DNA from: Rhodotorula mucilaginosa
Taxonomy: Eukaryota; Basidiomycota; Microbotryomycetes; Sporidiobolales; Sporidiobolaceae
NCBI GenBank assembly: GCA_034406715.1
Contig: CP137871.1
Span: forward strand, 434,001 to 498,000
Length of the DNA stretch: 64,000 bases
Reading direction: 5' to 3'
Every line of letters starts with the position of its first letter. Positions within the stretch are counted from its first letter, which is position 1. Position numbers and translations under genes: made by a program. The notes below the pieces were generated by a model, which saw only the letters and a program-made list of their open reading frames with translations, had not been told where the DNA came from and searched no databases. Below, piece after piece: positions 58,181 through 64,000 of the stretch.

Positions 58181-59030
58181 ATGTCGATCGCCAACAAGGA
58201 CATTCCGTCGACCAAGGTATGCCTCGACTTGCGCTTGCGAGGCCGCGTGAGAGCGAGGAGCTGATCATGATGAATGACGGGTCGTCGACTCGGCTCGCGT
58301 GTACAGCTCTTTGACCTCATCAAGCAGGGGATCGAGGGGGTGAGTTGAATTTTCATGGCCGGATTGCAGGACTCTGTGCCCGCGATGGGCGTCCAGAGTC
58401 GCCGTACCTGACTTTGCGCTCTTTCACGCCGAACTTGGCAGATGTCGGACGCCGAGAAGAAGGACCAGATGAAAAAGGTCAACGGGATCTTTGAGATGCA
58501 CGTCACCAAGGACGGCAAAGAGTCGGTCTACACGATCGATCTCAAGAAGGTGCGCGAAAAACCGGTTCGCCGCCTAGTACCAGCCTGTCATTCGGACTCA
58601 CATTCTTCCTCGACTTGCCACACAGGCCGGCGAGGTCAAGCAGGGTCCGGCGAAGCCCAAGGCAGATGGTGCGTAAACTATGGCTCAGACTCGCTCGGCT
58701 CTTGACTGACGAAACATTCCCCCTTCCAGTCACCATCACCCTCAAGGACGAGACTTTCCAGAACCTCGCAGACGGCAAGGTCAACGGACAAAAGGTGTGT
58801 TAAGCCTCGCGCCTCTTTACTACAATGTCATTCACTGAGACTGATCCGGTTTCTCCCCAGGCTTTCATGTCCGGCCAGCTCAAGGTAAGCGAAAACACTC
58901 ATCCGGAAGCTTTCCTCGCTTCGCCGCGGTGCACTGACGCGGGGGTTCATGGCAGGTCAAGGGCAACATTATGCTTGCAACCAAGCTCGACACTGTCCTC
59001 AAATCGGCACAAGCCCAGTCCAAGGCCTAA
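58181..59030 (+). CDS. SCP2 sterol-carrier-domain protein
   Basis: SCP2-domain proteins bind sterols and fatty acyl-CoAs, and in fungi are often peroxisomal. The ATG at 58181 in a good context (CACCATGTC) gives MSIANKDIPSTK. Small exons add LFDLIKQGIEG, then MSDAEKKDQMKKVNGIFEMH, VTKDGKESVYTIDLKK, AGEVKQGPAKPKAD, VTITLKDETFQNLADGKVNG, QKAFMSGQLK and VKGNIMLATKLDTVLKSAQA then QSKA. The ITL.DE.F..L..GK..GQKAFM.GKLK.KGN..LA.KL pattern is the SCP2 signature. Six short introns interrupt a protein of about 128 residues, an unusually high intron density. The C-terminal SKA is a non-canonical variant of the SKL peroxisomal signal. It is convergent with ERG3. Confidence 0.93.
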
Positions 59031-59403
59031 CTATCCATTCTCCGAACAAGTCTGCGCTTTGTAATGCCATCTTGTGCTGTATCACTCGTCCGTTCACCCA
59101 TAGCCTTCGCTCCATGCGAGCGATTGTTCTCTCGAGACGAATCGAATCAAGAGCTAGAGAAGAGAGAGTAGTGCACAAGTTGGGTCTTCCACTCGAAACA
59201 GATCCGCCGACTAGAGTGGGAGAGGATAATGGAGCAGAAAGGAAAAAAAGAGTGGACGGTATAATGGAACGAGTCTGATGATGCGCGGATAAGTCGAAAG
59301 TGCGAATAGAGAGGAATGTACGTAAAGAGAGAGAGAAGATCTAGAGTGAACAGATGACAGGAGGGGAAGGAGGACAGAAGAAGCGACGAATGCAGGGACT
59401 ACT
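59031..59403. other. convergent spacer SCP2 / ERG3
   Basis: This 373 bp AT-richer region contains the two 3' UTRs. Purine-rich AGAGAGAGAA tracts lie at 59150-59340. No gene is supported here. Confidence 0.5.
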
Positions 59404-60861
59404 TCACTTGCGCGCGCGGAGGCCTTCTCGTCGAACGGGGCGCGTAGGCGTGACCGACGTGTCCAGTTCGGGCGCAACGACGGCAGCTGCCATCGACGCC
59501 CGTGTTGATCTCCTTCGTTGCTGGGCACCTTCCTTCCCCGCCGCTTCTTCGACTGATTGTTCCCGATCGCTCGAGTTGGCGGACGAGTGACCACTTGCCG
59601 TCGACGACGACGACGACGAGGGCGATTCCGGCTCGACTTCGCTCCCCAAGCCCGAATCGATCCGCTTCATCTCGGGCGGGACCACCGCCACCGTCGCCTG
59701 TTCCTTTTCCTGCTCGCGCTTCTTCTGATCGAGGCCGGCGAGGACGGCCACGAGCGGGTCGTCGCCCTTGGCGGGGACGCGGAAGGACGAAAAGGCCTTG
59801 TCGGCCCAGGTGAAGTACTGGCCGTAGTTGCACGTGAAGTAGAGGTGGTGGAGGGTATGGTGCGCCGGTCCGTTGATGTAGTGCTCGAGCGGGTGGTCGC
59901 ACAGCATGTCCGAGTCGTGAATCTGCGAGCGACATCGTGAGCTCTTTGTGCAGACGGAAAGAAAAGAAAGCCGGGCCCGGGCGAGTAAAAGACTCACAAA
60001 GATCGACCAGAGGTTGACGAACGAAAAGAGGCCGATAAACATGTACTTGTGGATCGGGAACATGTAGCACGCCATGTGGTACGGCACCGACTGCAGGTAG
60101 CCGTCGACCGGGTGGAACGCGTGCGAGGCGAACGGCGTCGGGACTGCCGGGCCCGAGTGATGAATCGTCAGTCCTGCGAAACACAAAAATTAGAGGACAA
60201 GCGATGACTCACTGATCCACTTGTGGTGAGGCTTGTGGAGGCGCTTGTACAGGAACGGGATGTGGAGCCACCGGTGGACCCAGTAGATGCAAAAGTCGGT
60301 GAACCAGAGGAAGAAGGCGGCGCTGAACGCCATGTAGAGCCACGGCAAGGCGCCTCCCTGCTTTCCGAACGGCCCTTCCTCGATCGTGTCGTACAGCATG
60401 CTCCAGCCGCGGACGTCGCCGACGAACCACGGCAGGGTCAACAAGTCGAGCATCGGGAACGCTTCGAGCGAGAAGGCGATCTCTTTCCGGACTTGGTTCT
60501 TGAGGAACCGCGGGTGTTGCTCCATCCGGTGGTCAAAGATGGTGTAGTAGGAAAAGGTCGCGACCGAGAAGTAGAGGAGGAAGATGCCGACGTAGGTGAT
60601 CCCGTACAGCGACAAGGCTTGTCGCACGATGCTATCCCGCCCGAGCGACGACAACCCGGGTACTGATCCGACGAGGCGAGTGACCGAGTTGGCGGCGGCC
60701 GAGGTCGAAGAGAGGTCGGTCGCGGCGGCAAGCGACGAGACGTTTTTGAACGCTGTCGTCGTCGAGCCCGAGTCGGCGGCGTAGTGTGCGAACGGGTTGT
60801 CGAGGGCGGCATAGAGTCGGTCGCCAATGTACTCGTCAAAGTAATGCAGGGGAATGTCCAT
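59404..60861 (-). CDS. ERG3: C-5 sterol desaturase (ergosterol biosynthesis)
   Basis: Erg3 introduces the C5-6 double bond in episterol in the ER. The first ATG is at 60861 (MDIPLHYFDEYIGDRLYAAL); the frame is open further upstream but without an ATG. Membrane helices include LSLYGITYVGIFLLYFSVAT and WLYMAFSAAFFLWFTDFCIY. The di-iron histidine boxes are HRWLH, HKPHHKW and, after two introns, HTLHHLYF. PTPFASHAFHPVDGYLQSVP and YHMACYMFPIHKYMFIGLFS are diagnostic for sterol C-5 desaturases. The C-terminus extends about 100 residues beyond the usual end with a Ser/Glu/Arg-rich tail (EVEPESPSSSSSSTASG) ending GLRARK at 59404. It is probably cytosolic and phosphorylatable. Confidence 0.94.
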
Positions 60862-61800
60862 CCTGTCTCGATACGGTGTGAATCCGTGTGCGACGAGACG
60901 TTGTTTGGGAAGGCTGGTGTGGCGCGAGTTTGAAAGGACTTCTGGTGGAGAGGCGAATCGCGGGTCAGCGTCCGCTCTTGATCCAGAACCTGATGCGATG
61001 ATGGTACGCTCTAGATTCCGTCTGCTCCGGTACACTGGGCGCCGTCTAGAGGGAAGGACTGCGGCGAGTTCGGAAGGACGAGCAGCTTGCCGAACTGCAG
61101 GATCGAACCACCTCTTTGTGTCCGCCACATCCAGAGCCGGATCCGGTTCGGGCGCGTGCGTGTCCTCGCCCAGCTTGGAAGGAAAGACGACTCACCGAGT
61201 CCTGGCAGCGCAGGTGAGAGTCGGCGACAAGGAGCGACGAGAGGTTGGGTTCGATTGGGCGCGTGCTGGACAACAACAAAGTCCGAGTCGGCGAGGCGGG
61301 CGAGGGACCTGCTTCCGGCTGGACGATCGGCTGGGTCGAAGCTGTACGAGGCTGTAGCTTCCGTCCACGTAGTCCTACTCAGCAGCGTGTGTCAGAGACT
61401 GAATGGAGCGAGACGAGCTGTCCGTCGTTCGACTTTTTCGGCGCGAGCAGCCGAGTCGGATTTCGGACACTGTGCTCGCGCCTCGTATCCAGGCCTGCAG
61501 AAAATACACGGAGCATTGCAGTAACTGTATCATACCTTTGTATGCCTCCTCAGCCGGTCGCCACTCGCTCTGGGTAAAAAGTGGGCGAGCACAGGCGAAC
61601 GTCTGCCCTCCGTCTGTTGGACCTCGGCGAGAGACGAATGAAGCTTGGGATAGCCTAGTACACTCTTTCAAACTAAAAGAATCCGACCAGAGGGCTGTAG
61701 CGCAAAGTTGGCAGGACTTGGCCGCGATCCGCTGCATCTGAGAGGTGCGCCATCTGCCAACTCGACACTCGCTCTCCAGCGATTCAGTGAGAGCGCAGCC
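60862..61800. promoter_or_regulatory. divergent promoter region ERG3 / PRP46
   Basis: This 939 bp region is the longest gene-free divergent spacer in the right arm. The ERG3 frame is open upstream to about 61128 but lacks an ATG. A GGTTCGATCC-like word at 61103-61112 (minus strand) resembles a tRNA B box but has no supporting arms. No sterol regulatory element was identified with confidence. Confidence 0.4.
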
Positions 61801-63699
61801 ATGGCCGAGTCACTGCCGCCCATCGACCACCTCGTGCGCACGTCGGCCAAGCGGGCGCACGCCCTCTTCGCGGGCGACCAGGCCTTCACCCTCGACGACT
61901 CTGTCGACGCGAGGAGGTGAGTCTGCCTCTAGCACGCCCACTCGGATTGTACGTACTCATGCCGGGCTGCGTGTCTACAGTACAAAAGTCCGCCTCGCGA
62001 CCAAGATCGAATCAGAGTACCGGAATGCGCGGGTCCTGCCAGCTGCACTCGTCGCGCAACAAAAGGGCGGAGTCGGTCCCGCGCGACCAGCTGGACCGGC
62101 AGCCGCAAGCGAACCCCAAAGGAAACTCATCGAGGGTGCGCCACTGTTTCTCGCAAGTGGCGCTGGGCGAGGCGGTCGCTGACTCCGGTATCCTCCCCTT
62201 TCCCTGCAGGTCCGATGGCGCAGACTGTCGAACAGCTGAGGTACGTAGCTGCCCTCGATTGGCATGGGTGCAACAGTGTACTGATAGCGGCCTCCCTCCA
62301 GCTCGCAAGCCTTGACGACCGTCAACAAGGGCGACGCCTCGGTCCCCATCTCGCATGCCCAACCGACTCTCCTCTCGCAGTCCCTCATCCGGAGACGGGA
62401 AGCTCGCCAAGTCAAGCCCGACTATCACGCGCCGTGGAAACTCACGCGCGTCATCTCGGGCCACCTCGGCTGGGTTCGGGCGTGCGCGGTCGAGCCGGGC
62501 AACCAGTGGTTCGCGACCGGCGCAGGAGACCGGGTCATCAAGGTGAGCCCCGCCCCCCTAGTTTTGAGACTATCACGTCGCTGATACATGTTGCGTCTCG
62601 CGTCCGCAGATCTGGGACTTGGCATCAGGAGAGCTCAAGGTCTCGCTCACGGGTCACATCTCGACCGTCCGCGGCCTCGCCGTCTCTTCCCGTTCGCCGT
62701 ATCTCTTCTCGTGCGCAGAGGACAAGGTCAGGCGAAATCACTTTCTCCGCGTCTTGCGATCGCACGCTGATTCTCTTTCCGCCCGCACAGATGGTCAAGT
62801 GTTGGGATCTCGAGACGAACAAGGTGATCCGGCATTACCACGGCCACCTGTCTGGCGTCTACTCTCTCGCGTGCGTTTCTCTTACGTCGTGGACTCGACA
62901 CTCTCCGAGTCTCGATGCTGACGGATCTCGTTCCACCCAGTCTCCACCCGACGCTCGATGTCCTCGTCACCGCCGGTCGAGATGCCTCCGCTCGCGTGCG
63001 TACCCTGCTCAACGAGGCGACCTTTGCTGTCCTCAGGCACTGACTCTGACCAATTGACCTTCAAACAGGTGTGGGACATCCGAACAAAGTCGCAAGTGCA
63101 CGTCCTGACCGGACACACCGGCACCATCTCGACCGTCCAGTGCCAGGAGAGTGATCCGCAGGTCATCACGGGCAGCATGGACTCGACCGTCCGACTGTGG
63201 GACCTCGCCGCCGGCAAGACCATGACGACCTTGACGCACCACCACAAGAGCGTTCGGTCGCTCGCGATCCACCCGACCGAGTACAGCTTTGCGACGGGTT
63301 CGGCGGGGGGAAATAACATCAAGAAGTGGGCGTGCCCGAACGGGACGTTTGTGCACAACTTTTCGGGACACGACGCCATCATCAACTCGCTCAGCGTCAA
63401 CGCGGACGGCGTCCTCTTCTCGGGTGGTGCGTTGTTCTCGTCCCTCGTCGGCTGACCTTTCGAACGATCGACACCCTGCTGATACTTTATCCACACCGCA
63501 CAATGCAGGCGACAACGGATCGATGACCTGGTGGGACTACAAGACGGGCTTGCCGTTCCAGACCTCGCAGGACATTGCCCAGCCCGGATCGCTCGACGCC
63601 GAGTCGGGCATCTTTGCCTCGACGTTCGACCAGACCGGCTCGAGGTTGATCTTGGGCTGCGCCGACAAGACGATCAAGATCTACTCGGAGCAGACTTGA
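61801..63699 (+). CDS. PRP46: Pre-mRNA splicing factor Prp46/PLRG1 (WD40)
   Basis: Prp46/PLRG1 is a WD40 subunit of the NineTeen (Prp19/CDC5L) complex of the active spliceosome. The ATG at 61801 gives [20 protein letters not shown], then [13 protein letters not shown]. The second exon has [20 protein letters not shown] and [10 protein letters not shown]. After short introns the typical lead-in [20 protein letters not shown] precedes seven WD repeats: [140 protein letters not shown] and [20 protein letters not shown]. It ends [13 protein letters not shown] at 63699. It is intact and about 480 residues. Confidence 0.95.
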
Positions 63700-64000
63700 T
63701 CGGTAATTTAGAACGCGCGATGCAAGATATCTTTGTAAAATCAGTACCGAAGATGGCCCGCGCGCTTCGGGCGATTCTTTTCCGTCCGGGAGGGCAGCTA
63801 GACTTCTGGTCCTTTTCTCTTGTGCTGCTTGATTAAGCATGCGGCCTCGTGCAGACGCTCCCCTGCGCGGGCGAACCCAGAAGCGGAGCGGTACCCGTAC
63901 TCCAAGTCCGGCAAAGTCCGTTCAGGTCACGTCGAGCTGACGTGGCACGCTTCCGCTGCTCCGCTTCGATTTCGCCTCAACCACTTTCGGAACTTCACGC
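63700..64000. other. right-edge intergenic sequence
   Basis: These last 301 bp contain the PRP46 3' end. No further gene start is supported before the window ends. Confidence 0.4.

Noticed and set aside
60862-61128. N-terminal extension of ERG3
   Set aside because: The frame is open but contains no ATG upstream of 60861. The family's N-terminus fits a start at 60861.
61021-61130. tRNA gene on the minus strand (GGTTCGATCC B-box-like word)
   Set aside because: The flanking bases do not form a T arm or an acceptor stem, and no A box lies at the expected distance.

Overview
The window is nuclear DNA of a basidiomycete fungus, most likely a GC-rich red yeast of the Pucciniomycotina (Rhodotorula/Rhodosporidium/Sporobolomyces type). 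The evidence is gene density, many 50-90 bp introns with GTGAGT/GTACGT-like donors, CTGAC/CTAAC-like branch sites and CAG/TAG acceptors, strong G/C preference at third codon positions, and a set of single-copy fungal housekeeping genes. No bacterial operons, rRNA, tRNA or CRISPR were seen. Gene names come from protein motifs read by eye; splice sites were chosen by frame and consensus.

Left arm (1-19 kb): PES1/NOP7 (partial at the window edge), a CAP59/CMT1-type alpha-1,3-mannosyltransferase, mitochondrial ArgJ (ornithine acetyltransferase), the roughly 3,000-residue TEL1/ATM kinase, a small ankyrin protein and a divergently transcribed hypothetical acidic protein.

Middle (19.6-34.7 kb): a rearranged block unlike its neighbours. 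Five copies (A-E) of an unrecognised multi-exon gene family lie on the + strand, interleaved with two full-length copies of gamma-glutamyl phosphate reductase (PRO2) on the - strand: A, PRO2-1, B, C, PRO2-2, D, E. PRO2 and the B/D genes are nearly identical between the two units, introns included, whereas A and C are much more diverged. A, C and D are open through all five exons, B has a single-base insertion, and E is badly decayed. Copy 1 carries about 1 kb absent from copy 2, with CTGCA at both junctions. A TA-flanked, 592 bp MITE-like element with perfect 25 bp terminal inverted repeats sits between D and E. The family has a homeodomain-like arrangement, but the match is degenerate. This block is the best candidate for something undescribed.

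Right arm (34.8-64 kb): DBP9 RNA helicase, an Mpv17/SYM1 membrane protein, a protein with two tandem FCP1-like phosphatase domains, a Ser-rich hypothetical protein, a glutathione S-transferase, an MFS transporter, a DDHD phospholipase, a UXT-type prefoldin-like protein, SYS1, DNA polymerase kappa, an SCP2-domain protein, sterol C-5 desaturase (ERG3) and the splicing factor PRP46/PLRG1. These are ordinary eukaryotic genes. The only evident functional adjacency is the convergent SCP2/ERG3 pair, both sterol-related.
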